Source of the DNA: Candidatus Saccharicenans subterraneus
GTDB lineage: Bacteria > Acidobacteriota > Aminicenantia > Aminicenantales > Saccharicenantaceae
Assembly: GCA_003426165.1 (NCBI GenBank)
Contig: QUAH01000003.1
Coordinates: forward strand, 1 to 43,524
Reading direction: 5' to 3'
DNA length: 43,524 bases
A program made the position numbers and the translations under genes. This document shows positions 16,403 through 24,646 of this stretch, piece after piece; the first letter of the stretch is position 1, and every line of letters begins with the position of its first letter. The notes beneath the pieces were generated by a model that saw only the letters and a list, made by a program, of their open reading frames with translations, searched no databases and was not told the origin of the DNA.

Positions 16403-16410
16403 TTTTCATT

Positions 16411-17841
16411 ATGATTTACCAGAAATTCAAAAGGTTCGTTGAGGCTCATCGCCTCTTTTCCCCCGAATCTCGCCTGTTGGTGGCCGTTTCAGGCGGCCAG
16501 GACTCGGTCGCCCTGGTGCATCTTCTTCTGGAGCTGAAAAGGGACTGGCCCGGCCTGGATATAGCCCTGGCCCACTTCAATCACCAGCTGAGGGCCAGCG
16601 CCGCGGCCGACGAGCGCTTTGTCCGGCAACTGGCCAGTAAGCTGAGGCTGAAGTTATTCGTGGGTCGCGGCCGTGTCCGTGAATTTGCCCGGCAGCACAG
16701 GCTTAACCTAGAAGAAGCGGGCCGGCTCAAGCGCTACGAGTTTTTAGAAAAGGTGGCCGAGAAGTGGGGTGCCGAGCTGGTGCTCACCGCCCATACCATG
16801 ACCGACCAGGCAGAAACGGTCCTGATGAGAATATTCCGGTGCACGGGAGTGGAAGGCCTTCAGGCCATCAGGTTAAGGGCAGGGCAGGTGGCCAGGCCGC
16901 TGCTCGGACTCAAGCGCGAGGAAGTTGAGCAGTACCTGCGGGAAAAGGGGCTGAAATTCCGGGTTGATGAAACCAACCTGGACACATCGATCCTTCGAAA
17001 CCGGATCCGGCTGGAGCTTATTCCACAACTGGAGAAAGAATTCGACCCGGAGGTGGTGAGCCACCTGGCCCAGCTGGCTCTCATCGCCCAGGACGAGAAC
17101 GAAGCCCTGGATGAGCTAACGGAAGGAATGTGGGCTGTGGTGACCCGTGGTTGCTGCGGTCGCCACAAACATAAAGAGGAAAAAGGAGAAAAAGGGAGAC
17201 ACGCTCCAACCTCCCCGGGTTTAGAGCTGGACCTTCGGGCCCTCAGGGAAATGCCGGTGGCCATAGCCCGCCGTCTGGTCCGGAAATTCCTCCATCTGGC
17301 ACTCGGGCTGGAGTCACCGAGCTTTGAGCAAACGCAGGCCATTCTGGCCTTAGGGGAACGCCAGAAATTCAGCTGGGGAAAAGATAAGGTGCTCATTAAC
17401 GAGGGCGGCTGGCTGAAAAAGTTCGAAAAGAAAAGTTTGGCCCTGAAAACTTCAATCAGGTGGAGCGGAAAAGAAAGTCTCTTGTTCGCCGATAGGTGGG
17501 AGTTTAAGGCGAAAATCCTGGAGACAAAGAAGGTGGGTGAGCTTAGATATGATGACGCCAGCCGGTGTTGTCTGGACGCCGAAAAGCTCGAGTTGCCGTT
17601 TGAAGTGAGAAGTCGCCGGCCCGGGGATAAGTACAGGCCGCTGGGCCTGAGGGGCGAAAAGAAATTAAAGGACCTGCTGCGCGAAAAAAAGATCCCCCAG
17701 GCCGAACGAGATATCCTGCCGGTGTTTCTCTCGGGCGGGCGGATAGCCTGGGTGCCCGGGCTGCCGGTGGCCGATGAATTCAAGGTGACCTCCGCCACCC
17801 GGAAGATTCTCCTTATAGAAAAATCAGACCTTCCCGGATAG
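16411..17841 (+). CDS. tilS: tRNA(Ile)-lysidine synthetase
   Basis: A cytoplasmic enzyme of 476 residues that converts C34 of tRNA-Ile2 (CAU) to lysidine using ATP and lysine, so that it reads AUA. The PP-loop ATP-binding motif SGGQDS is at about residues 28-33. HFNHQLR, the GRLKRYEFL segment and LTAHTMTDQAETVLMRI are conserved in the catalytic domain. The C-terminal TilS_C domain shows RRPGDKYRPLGLRGEKKLKDLL. A short charged insert (about 250-270, HKHKEEKGEKGRH) is unusual. ATG 16411 follows the tRNA end by only 8 bp with no ribosome binding site of its own, so the tRNA and tilS are probably co-transcribed and tRNA processing leaves a nearly leaderless mRNA. Confidence 0.95.
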   Translation: MIYQKFKRFVEAHRLFSPESRLLVAVSGGQDSVALVHLLLELKRDWPGLDIALAHFNHQLRASAAADERFVRQLASKLRLKLFVGRGRVREFARQHRLNLEEAGRLKRYEFLEKVAEKWGAELVLTAHTMTDQAETVLMRIFRCTGVEGLQAIRLRAGQVARPLLGLKREEVEQYLREKGLKFRVDETNLDTSILRNRIRLELIPQLEKEFDPEVVSHLAQLALIAQDENEALDELTEGMWAVVTRGCCGRHKHKEEKGEKGRHAPTSPGLELDLRALREMPVAIARRLVRKFLHLALGLESPSFEQTQAILALGERQKFSWGKDKVLINEGGWLKKFEKKSLALKTSIRWSGKESLLFADRWEFKAKILETKKVGELRYDDASRCCLDAEKLELPFEVRSRRPGDKYRPLGLRGEKKLKDLLREKKIPQAERDILPVFLSGGRIAWVPGLPVADEFKVTSATRKILLIEKSDLPG

Positions 17842-17849
17842 AAAGTGAT

Positions 17850-17957
17850 GAAAAAGGGACACTTATAAGTGTCCCCAATTTTCACGATCAAAAAAACAGA
17901 TAAAGCTAAGACCAGAAATGAGCAAAAAAGGGGACAGTGTAAGGTGTCCCCTGTTTA
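17850..17957 (-). repeat. REPIN-like inverted-repeat pair 3
   Basis: Palindromes at 17856-17875 (a perfect 20-mer, GGGACACTTATAAGTGTCCC) and 17930-17951. Read on the minus strand the element begins TAAACAGGGGACACC, where TAA 17957-17955 is the stop codon of the prepilin peptidase gene, and the first hairpin is followed by TTTTTTG. This is the same junction as pair 1 with the lutBA gene. The hairpin could terminate pilD transcription. Confidence 0.8.
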
Positions 17958-18737
17958 ATGGGGGAAGAGGGAGAGGTACCAGGTGATGAGCGGGTCGCCC
18001 CAGATTAGCGACACGAAGGCCGCCGGGGCGATGAAGCTCCCGAATGGCATGGCAAACTTCATGTCCTTGCCCCGGAACGCCACCAGCAGCAGCCCGAACA
18101 CTGCGCCCACCACCGAGGCCAAAAGCAGGGTCAGGATCGTCCGGCTGAACCCCAGATAGGCCCCGACCATCAGCATCATCATCACGTCGCCCATCCCCAG
18201 GCCTTCCTTCTTTTTCCACAGCAGGTAGACCAGGTAAACAACCAGCAGAAACCCGCCTCCCACCACCGCCCCCAACAGCGCCTTCCTCAAATTCAGGTCA
18301 TACCGGAACGGCGCATAGACCAGGGCCAGCACCAGCACCGGAATGGAGATGTGATCGGGAATAACCTGGTGGAAAAAATCTATAAAGCCCAGGGCAATCA
18401 GGCTGCTTGCGAAAATACAGTCGGCAAAAAACTGCAGGTCAAAATATCTCAGGTTATGAAAATAAATGATAACAAAGCAGGCCGCGGTCAGCGCTTCAAC
18501 CGCCGGGTAGACCGGTGAAATCTTCTCCCCGCAGAACCGGCACTTTCCCCGCAGAACCAGGTACGAAAGCACCGGGATGTTGTCGTACCACTTGATCCGC
18601 CGCCCGCACTTGGTGCAGCTCGAAGGCGGCCTGACCAGGCTTTTCTCCCGCGGCAGGCGGTAAATCACGACATTCAGGAAGCTGCCCCAGACCAGCCCGA
18701 CCACCACCACCAGGACGATTCTCAGCGTTTCCACCAC
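17955..18737 (-). CDS. pilD: Prepilin peptidase (A24 family)
   Basis: An inner-membrane aspartic protease of 260 residues that cleaves, and usually N-methylates, type IV prepilins and type II secretion pseudopilins. The N-terminal zinc-binding domain has two CX2C pairs (CTKCGRR and CRFCGEK), followed by the conserved PxYPxVE-like ISPVYPAVEA. The catalytic Asp residues are in FIDFFHQVIPD and the GMGD motif (GLGMGDVMMM). About seven or eight hydrophobic segments span the length. The gene starts with GTG 18737 inside the end of the upstream TPR gene (16-bp overlap), so both are co-expressed. Pilin and secretion-machine genes are absent from the window. Confidence 0.95.
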   Translation of the reverse strand: MVETLRIVLVVVVGLVWGSFLNVVIYRLPREKSLVRPPSSCTKCGRRIKWYDNIPVLSYLVLRGKCRFCGEKISPVYPAVEALTAACFVIIYFHNLRYFDLQFFADCIFASSLIALGFIDFFHQVIPDHISIPVLVLALVYAPFRYDLNLRKALLGAVVGGGFLLVVYLVYLLWKKKEGLGMGDVMMMLMVGAYLGFSRTILTLLLASVVGAVFGLLLVAFRGKDMKFAMPFGSFIAPAAFVSLIWGDPLITWYLSLFPH

Positions 18738-19624
18738 ACCCTCGCCGGTTTCACTTCACCAGTTTTCGCATCGTAAACGTAATCCTTGCCGTCCAGGTCC
18801 TTCGGTACTTCCCTTATCAACCCGGCCCGCACCAGCTGGCCCAGGTCCGCCGGCCACCGCCCGAACCTTTCCCGGTATTTCTTCACCGCTTCGCCCAGCG
18901 CTTCCACATCCACCGTCGACTTGACCCGGTAGAGATGGTTGTAGGCGATTTCCTTGACCCAGTCTTCCTGGGAAGTTTCATACACCTCTTTCCACATCTC
19001 CCAGGCTTCCTGGTAATTCATGGTCCGGTAGGCGGCGTTGGCATAAAGTCTTTTGACTATCGGCGGCGCTCCCGGGATTTCCATGGCCTTCCGGTAATAC
19101 TCCCTGGCTCTCTCAAAATCCTTCAGGTTCATCTGGGCGATGTGCCCGGCCTGGAAGGGGAAAATCCACATGTCCGGATTTTTCTCCAGCCCCATATCCA
19201 GGATCTTGAAGGCCAGCTCGGGGTCGTGGGCATCGTAGATGGCGATCAGCGCTCCGACTTCATACGGGTCTACATACTTCGGGTCCAGCTCGGCGATGAT
19301 GGAAAAAATGTGCTGCAGGTACTTGAAGCGGTCGGCAATTTCATAGGTCCCGTAATACTGGATGGCCCAGAGGTAGATCATGTCGGCCACCAGGCTTGAA
19401 TAACCGAAGGTCATGTGCTTCAGGTACTTACCCGATGGCAAATATATTATCGATGAGCCGGGCACCCTGGTCCGCGAAACCTTGTCAGTTTGAATCTTCA
19501 ACCAGGAAAATAGAAGCATCGAGGCCACCAGCCCCAGGACCAGCAGGTTCCTCTGGCGCCGCAGCATTCGTTCGCCGGGGCTTCTGGCCTCGAGGATCGC
19601 CGTATTCTCTTTTTTATCTGCCAT
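18722..19624 (-). CDS. Membrane-anchored TPR protein with pseudopilin-like C terminus
   Basis: A protein of 300 residues. One transmembrane helix (about 27-44, NLLVLGLVASMLLFSWL) anchors it near the N terminus. Helical TPR-like repeats cover about 95-235 (FKILDMGLEKNPDMWIFPF, RAREYYRKAMEIPGAPPIVKRLYANAAYRTMNYQEAWEMW among them). The last 50 residues (RFGRWPADLGQLVRAGLI, then DYVYDAKTGEVK) resemble the C-terminal module of GspG-type pseudopilins, which carry a proline-Asp-Leu helix and a calcium-loop YD...TG. Overlap with the prepilin peptidase gene supports a role in type IV pilus or secretion assembly. No family name can be given. GCAGGG precedes ATG 19624. Confidence 0.7.
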   Translation of the reverse strand: MADKKENTAILEARSPGERMLRRQRNLLVLGLVASMLLFSWLKIQTDKVSRTRVPGSSIIYLPSGKYLKHMTFGYSSLVADMIYLWAIQYYGTYEIADRFKYLQHIFSIIAELDPKYVDPYEVGALIAIYDAHDPELAFKILDMGLEKNPDMWIFPFQAGHIAQMNLKDFERAREYYRKAMEIPGAPPIVKRLYANAAYRTMNYQEAWEMWKEVYETSQEDWVKEIAYNHLYRVKSTVDVEALGEAVKKYRERFGRWPADLGQLVRAGLIREVPKDLDGKDYVYDAKTGEVKPARVWWKR

Positions 19625-20053
19625 TTACCCTGCTTACCATATCCCGGCCACCGCAGCCGGATTTTCTTATTTTTTTAATTTCCAGCCATTAATTATCATG
19701 TTCACAGCTTGTATCTATCTTTCTGTCTATTTTCTTGCCCATAAATTTTCCCGAGTTTCATTTCTGGACAAAAGCCCTGCTCCTGGCTTTTTTTGCTCAC
19801 CCGGTATCTTAACCTTACTTTTCTATCCATCATCCCTGCTGCTCTAATTTACCTTTCCTCAGCTCTTCCGGGCCGGGCCTTCCCGGTTTAACCCGGGTCT
19901 GTGCGGCCGGCCTGGCCGGGCGACCTGAAATCTGCCTGTGCATCCCGGGTTTTCTTTTCCTATCCTGTTCCTCTTCCCTTTAACCCTTACCCCTTTCTTC
20001 CTCTCCCGCCCCTCAAATATGCCGACCGTCTCCAGCTCTTCCCGCCGCCGGCC
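19625..20053 (-). other. Intergenic region without recognised features
   Basis: These 429 bp separate the TPR gene from the upstream ABC pair on the same strand. The plus strand is pyrimidine-rich (many C and T runs) with no convincing gene, hairpin terminator or promoter. Confidence 0.4.
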
Positions 20054-20818
20054 TCAGACAAAATCACGCCGCCGGAAAACCAGCATGGCCAGGAGCAGCA
20101 GAAAAGCCGTATATACAACACCGTATACAAAGCTCGTGCCCAGGAGCTTCCCCGGAAGCAGCAGGTTGTGCACCACCTCGGTCTTGAAGTTGAAATTCTC
20201 CAGGTCCGGAAGGATCGTGTACAGCACCCGCAGCGCCGCCCGCCCCGCCCCGCTCTTTACCTTCTTGATCAGCATCTCCAGGCTCCAGGAAAGATGCCCG
20301 ATGAGATAAAAGGCCAGCGAGTAGAGCGAGGCCAGAATCGGCGTGGTGAAGGTCGAAAAGAGCAAAGCCACCGCCGTCATCAAGCACAGCTCGAAGAAAA
20401 TATAAAGTATGGCCAGCAGTATTTTCCAGTCCACGCTGAAGGTGTGCAGGAATAGAATCAGCATGAAGACCGCGGCCATCAGCACGGTCATGATGAAAAT
20501 GGTCAGGACCAGCCCCAGGAATTTTCCCAGCAGGAACTCCGCCCGGTGGATGGGCTTGGCCAGCAGGGTGAAAATCGTTTTCTTGTCTATCTCCTTGTAA
20601 ACCAGGCCCGTGCCCATCAGGATGGCCATCAGCATGCCGAAGAGCGAGATGGAGGCCAGCCCCACGTCCTTGATGATTTTCACCCGGTCGCCGACCGTGA
20701 GCAGGGCCAGGAAGCGCGAGAACAGCAGGCACACGGCCACGAAGAAAAACAGCAGGTACAGGACCCGGTCCCTCTTGGCTTCCTTGAAGGTATTGAGAGC
20801 AATGGTTGTTATCTTCAT
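20054..20818 (-). CDS. ABC-2-type transporter permease
   Basis: A membrane protein of 254 residues with about six hydrophobic helices (VLYLLFFFVAVCLLFSRF near 20-37; VLTIFIMTVLMAAVFMLILFL near 105-125; LLAILYIFFELCLMTAVALLF; AFLLLLAMLVF at the end). The segment YKEIDKKTIFTLLAKPIHRAEFLLGKFLG is the conserved cytoplasmic loop of ABC-2 permeases. Its ATG overlaps the stop of the ATPase gene by 4 bp, so they form one exporter. The substrate cannot be told from sequence. Confidence 0.92.
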   Translation of the reverse strand: MKITTIALNTFKEAKRDRVLYLLFFFVAVCLLFSRFLALLTVGDRVKIIKDVGLASISLFGMLMAILMGTGLVYKEIDKKTIFTLLAKPIHRAEFLLGKFLGLVLTIFIMTVLMAAVFMLILFLHTFSVDWKILLAILYIFFELCLMTAVALLFSTFTTPILASLYSLAFYLIGHLSWSLEMLIKKVKSGAGRAALRVLYTILPDLENFNFKTEVVHNLLLPGKLLGTSFVYGVVYTAFLLLLAMLVFRRRDFV

Positions 20819-21732
20819 TGGCTCTTCACCATGTTGACGAAAATATCCTCGAGCGTTTCGGTCCGCGGAATGAGCGAAATTATTTTTCCCTTTTTCTGCT
20901 GGACCAGGCTGAGCACCTGGTCTATCTTCTCTTCCTCGTAAACCTTGAGCAACACCCGGTCGCCGCTGGTGGAGACGCTCTCGCCCAGGTGGTCGAACTC
21001 GGCTGCCGGCACCCCGCCGATTATTATCTCGGTGAACAGCACCTTCTCCGAAATCAGGTCGCCCAGGTAGCCCTGGTTGATGATTTCACCGGCCAGGATG
21101 ATGGCCACCCGGTCGCAGATCATTTCGATGTCCTGCAGGATGTGCGAGCTCAGGAAGACGGTCTTGCCTTCCTTCTTCAGGTTGACGATGATGTCGCGGA
21201 ACTCCTTGCGGCCGATGGGGTCCAGCCCGCCCATGGGCTCGTCCAGGATGACCAGGGCCGGGTCGTTGAGCAGGGCCTGGGCCAGCCCGATCCGCTGCAG
21301 CATGCCCCGCGAGTATTTCCGGAGCTGAAGGTCGGCCGCCCGCTCCATGCCCACCAGCTTCAGGAAGTAACCGATCTTATCCTCGCGGGCCTGCCCGTGA
21401 ATTCCCAGCAGGTCGGCGTAGAAGGCCAGGAACTCCCGCCCGGTCAGGTAGTCATAGAAGTAAGGATTCTCCGGCAGGAAACCGACCTTCTGCCTGGCCC
21501 GCGGCCGGAGCGAATCCTCGCCGAAAATGGTTATGCGGCCGGCGTCGGGGAAGATCAGGTTCAGGATGCACTTGATGGTGGTGGTTTTGCCGGCGCCGTT
21601 GGGTCCCAGGTAGCCGAAGATCTCGCCCTGGTTGACGTGGAAGGAGACGCCCTTTAAGACCGGTTTCTTTTTCGGGATAAAACCCAGCTTGTAAGCCTTG
21701 TGAACGTTTTCGAGTTCCAGTACTCTGCCCAT
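20815..21732 (-). CDS. ABC transporter ATP-binding protein (exporter type)
   Basis: A nucleotide-binding subunit of 305 residues. The Walker A is GPNGAGKTTTIK (about 38-49), the signature YSRGMLQRIGLAQAL, the Walker B LVILDEPMGGLDP, and the switch His in SSHILQDIE. The C-terminal tail after residue 230 is the extension common in ABC-2 type ATPases. It belongs with the overlapping permease; together they export an unknown compound or help envelope assembly. ATG 21732 has only a very short leader in front (see the promoter at 21743-21771) and no clear ribosome binding site, so translation may be leaderless. Confidence 0.95.
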   Translation of the reverse strand: MGRVLELENVHKAYKLGFIPKKKPVLKGVSFHVNQGEIFGYLGPNGAGKTTTIKCILNLIFPDAGRITIFGEDSLRPRARQKVGFLPENPYFYDYLTGREFLAFYADLLGIHGQAREDKIGYFLKLVGMERAADLQLRKYSRGMLQRIGLAQALLNDPALVILDEPMGGLDPIGRKEFRDIIVNLKKEGKTVFLSSHILQDIEMICDRVAIILAGEIINQGYLGDLISEKVLFTEIIIGGVPAAEFDHLGESVSTSGDRVLLKVYEEEKIDQVLSLVQQKKGKIISLIPRTETLEDIFVNMVKSQ

Positions 21733-21742
21733 CTTGTATTAT

Positions 21743-21771
21743 CCTATATAAAAATAAAGGCTTCCTGTCAA
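21743..21771 (-). promoter_or_regulatory. Promoter of the ABC exporter operon
   Basis: On the minus strand a perfect TTGACA (21771-21766) is followed after 17 bp by TATAGG (21748-21743); a TATATA two bases upstream is an alternative. The start of transcription falls near 21736, only about four bases before ATG 21732. Confidence 0.55.
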
Positions 21772-22177
21772 CGGGGGGACGGCCCGATATAACGTCATGA
21801 TGTCTGCCCGAAACAGATTCGTTGCCTCACGAGAGAATCTACACGGAAATTACCAGAGGTCTGGCTGGCAATGGAGATGGTTCAGGGATGAGCCTGACCA
21901 GGAGGCCGGGTCATAGGTTTAGAGATTCAGGTTAAGATAGAAATCCTGAAGGAGCCGGCTCAGGCTACGGCCTTAGGAAGCGCGAGCCGGAATCGGGTTA
22001 GCACCAATAGAAGGCGGGGTTCCCATGGCAGTGCGAGTTATCCACAGATTGTCCGGTAAAGAAACAGCCTTAAGAAATGAACAGGCCCCTGCCCGGGCCG
22101 TGGGGATTTTGTCTTGAGCAATATCGTTAATTTTTAATAATCAGGCAGTTCTTATGGTTAGGATGCTACTTATGTTC
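21772..22177 (+). other. Divergent intergenic region with a lone DnaA box
   Basis: Between the ABC exporter and the kinase-phospholyase gene I see no coding potential. A perfect DnaA box TTATCCACA lies at 22038-22046, but it is single, so an origin is not supported. Confidence 0.4.
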
Positions 22178-22206
22178 TTGAAGATTAAAAGACCGGGTCA
22201 TATAAT
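22178..22206 (+). promoter_or_regulatory. Promoter of the kinase-phospholyase gene
   Basis: TTGAAG at 22178-22183 and a perfect TATAAT at 22201-22206 are separated by 17 bp. Transcription would start near 22213, leaving a 25-nt leader that carries AGGGAGAG at 22226-22233. Confidence 0.7.
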
Positions 22207-22237
22207 TTGAGCCGTACGGCCACTCAGGGAGAGCTTA

Positions 22238-24589
22238 ATGACGAAACTTGAATACCGAAAGCCTTACCTTCCGGAAAAAGATGTCGAGCTGATAATCTCC
22301 GAAAACTTCGGGTTGCGCCCGGAAAAACTTGAGCCCCTCAACGGCGACCGCTCCCAGAATTTCCTGGTGCGGAACAAAGGCGGCCAGAAGCTGGTGCTCA
22401 AAATATCTTCCGAATTTGACCACGAAGACAGCCTGGACTTTGAAAACCAGGTGCTCCTGGTTCTCAACCGGAAGCTGGCCTCCCATCGCTTCCCCCGGCC
22501 CGTCCCCGACAGGAAAGGGCAACTTATCACCTCTTACGCCGCCAGGGACAGGAAGACTTACCTGGCCCGGCTATTTGAATTCGTGGAAGGCACCCCGCTG
22601 GCCTCGGTCAGGAACATAAGCGGAAAGACCTGGGCTCAGGTCGGAAGGTTCCTGGCCAGGGTCGACCTGGCTCTCAAGGGGTTTTACCATCCCGGCCAGA
22701 GGCGCCTTCTTCCCTGGGACGTAAGGAATGTCCTTTTCTCCAGGGAGAGGTTCAGGTATATCGCCGACCCGGACGCCCGCCGCAAGCTCGACTATTGCCT
22801 TCTGCAATATGAAAACCTGGTCCTGCCCGAAGACCAAACGTTAAGAAAGCAGGTCATCTACGGCGATGCCAACGAGCACAATATCCTGCTGGAACCTGGC
22901 CGGAAATCCGCCGGCCGGGTAATCGGGCTGATAGATTTCGGAGACGCCACCGAGTCGTTCCTGGCTGCCGAGCCGGCCCTGGCCCTGACCTATGCCCTGA
23001 TGCTCAGCGACGGTAAAGACAGGGAAAAGGTGGCCTCGCAAATAATCGGCGCCTACCATTCCTTGAATCCACTAAAAAAAGAGGAACTCGACCTTATCTT
23101 CTACCTCATCCTGGCCCGCCTGGTCGTAAGCCTGACCATGGCCGCCTGGAGAAGGTCGGTAGAGCCGGGAAATACCTACATGAGAATTTCCGAGGAACCG
23201 GGCTGGAAACTTCTTGATTACCTGCTTTCAGAAAACCCGGAAAAGTGGCGGCGCCTTTTTTACCGGAGCTGCGGTTTCGAAACGGACAGCCCCGCGGACC
23301 GTAAAAAGCGGTTGCTCGCTTTCAGGCAGGACCACCTTTCCAAAGCCCTGAACCTTTCTTACAGGAAGCCCCTCCATATCGTCAGGGGGGCAGGCCAGTT
23401 TTTGTTCGACTCCGAGGGCCGGAGCTACCTGGACTGCGTCAACAATGTCTGCCATCTCGGCCACGCTCACCCGGCAGTGGCCCGGGCCGTGGCCCGGCAG
23501 ATGACTGTCCTCAACACCAATACCAGGTACCTCTACGACCAGATGGAAGCCTACGTTGAAAGCCTGCTGGCCCGTTTTCCGCGGAAATTCACCCATTGTT
23601 TCCTGGTCAATTCCGGAAGCGAGGCCAACGACCTGGCCCTGCGGCTGGCCAGGAACTTTACCGGCGGCTCCGAGCTCCTGGTCATCGACGGGGCCTACCA
23701 CGGCAACCTGACCTCCCTGGTTGAGGTCAGTCCCTATAAGTTCGACGGGCCCGGGGGCAAGGGGGCGCCGCCTTTCGTCCACAAGGTCCCGACTCCGGAT
23801 CCCTACCGGGGCCTGTACCGGGGGCACACCGAAGAAACCGCAGAAAAATATGCGGCCGAGGTGGATAGACTGGTGGCCGGCCTTCTCTATGAAAAGAAAA
23901 AGCTGGTCGGAATCATGGCCGAGTCGATGATGGGCTGTGCCGGGCAGGTTATTTTCCCTCCGCGTTTCCTTAAAAAAGCTTTTGATATTGTTAGGGCTGC
24001 CGGCGGGCTGGCCATAGCTGACGAAGTCCAGGTGGGGTTTGGTCGCCCGGGATATTTTTTCTGGGGGTTTGAGTCCCAGGAAGCCATGCCGGACATCGTC
24101 ACCCTGGGCAAGCCGATCGGCAACGGTCATCCCATCGGGGCCGTAATAACCACGGCGGAGATAGCCGGGCGCTTCGCCACCGGCATGGAGTACTTCAACA
24201 CCTTCGGCGGTAACCCGGTGAGCTGCGCCGCCGGGCTGGCCGTGCTTCAGGCCATTGATGAAGAGAATTTACAGGAAAATGCCCGGGTGGTCGGGGATTA
24301 TTTCCTGAAGAGGCTGAGGGAGCTGCAGAAGCGGCACCCCCTGGTGGGCGATGTCCGTGGCCTGGGGCTGTTTATCGGGGTGGAGCTGGTCAGGGACAGA
24401 AAAACACTGGAGCCGGCCACGGAGAAAGCCCGGGCCGTCATCGAAGAGATGAAAGACCGGGGTGTGCTGCTCAGTACCGACGGCCCGTTCCGCAACGTCA
24501 TAAAGATCAAGCCACCGGTTGTATTCACCAGGAGTGATGTTGACCGGGTCGTAGAAAACCTCGACCCGGTGCTCCGGGCCCACGATTAG
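22238..24589 (+). CDS. Fusion of APH-type kinase and class III PLP-dependent phospholyase/aminotransferase
   Basis: A bifunctional protein of 783 residues. Residues about 15-340 form an aminoglycoside-phosphotransferase-like kinase: [13 protein letters not shown] (Asp about 210, Asn about 215) is the catalytic loop and GLIDFGD (Asp about 234) the metal site. Residues about 365-783 form a class III PLP enzyme: [37 protein letters not shown], and the PLP lysine in TLGKPIGNG (Lys about 625). In animals hydroxylysine kinase and 5-phosphohydroxylysine phospholyase (or ethanolamine-phosphate phospholyase) are separate proteins of exactly these families, so the fusion could phosphorylate an amino alcohol and then eliminate phosphate and ammonia. 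Substrate is inference. Other fusions of this type are annotated simply as aminotransferases. It has its own promoter and no operon partner. Confidence 0.9.
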   Translation: MTKLEYRKPYLPEKDVELIISENFGLRPEKLEPLNGDRSQNFLVRNKGGQKLVLKISSEFDHEDSLDFENQVLLVLNRKLASHRFPRPVPDRKGQLITSYAARDRKTYLARLFEFVEGTPLASVRNISGKTWAQVGRFLARVDLALKGFYHPGQRRLLPWDVRNVLFSRERFRYIADPDARRKLDYCLLQYENLVLPEDQTLRKQVIYGDANEHNILLEPGRKSAGRVIGLIDFGDATESFLAAEPALALTYALMLSDGKDREKVASQIIGAYHSLNPLKKEELDLIFYLILARLVVSLTMAAWRRSVEPGNTYMRISEEPGWKLLDYLLSENPEKWRRLFYRSCGFETDSPADRKKRLLAFRQDHLSKALNLSYRKPLHIVRGAGQFLFDSEGRSYLDCVNNVCHLGHAHPAVARAVARQMTVLNTNTRYLYDQMEAYVESLLARFPRKFTHCFLVNSGSEANDLALRLARNFTGGSELLVIDGAYHGNLTSLVEVSPYKFDGPGGKGAPPFVHKVPTPDPYRGLYRGHTEETAEKYAAEVDRLVAGLLYEKKKLVGIMAESMMGCAGQVIFPPRFLKKAFDIVRAAGGLAIADEVQVGFGRPGYFFWGFESQEAMPDIVTLGKPIGNGHPIGAVITTAEIAGRFATGMEYFNTFGGNPVSCAAGLAVLQAIDEENLQENARVVGDYFLKRLRELQKRHPLVGDVRGLGLFIGVELVRDRKTLEPATEKARAVIEEMKDRGVLLSTDGPFRNVIKIKPPVVFTRSDVDRVVENLDPVLRAHD

Positions 24590-24614
24590 TCGGCCGGGCC
24601 CCGAATCGGTTTTT

Positions 24615-24646
24615 CCAGCTGAAAAACTCTGCTGGCCTTATTTTTT
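24615..24646 (+). terminator. Weak convergent terminator
   Basis: CCAGC (24615-24619) can pair with GCTGG (24631-24635), and TTATTTTTT follows at 24638-24646. The stem is only five pairs, so confidence is modest. It sits between the convergent kinase-phospholyase gene and the S9 peptidase. Confidence 0.35.

Noticed and set aside
15947..17951. Six similar palindromes as a CRISPR array
   Set aside because: The spacing is irregular (about 1.6 kb between pairs 2 and 3), the units are paired in inverted orientation and there are no cas genes; REPIN-like pairs fit better.
19901..20455. Plus-strand open frame antisense to the ABC permease
   Set aside because: The permease on the other strand has clear transmembrane and family motifs; the plus frame reads as low-complexity Arg/Pro/Gln text.
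22038..22046. Perfect DnaA box TTATCCACA, suggesting a replication origin
   Set aside because: It is a single copy with no cluster, no AT-rich unwinding element and no dnaA/dnaN neighbourhood.
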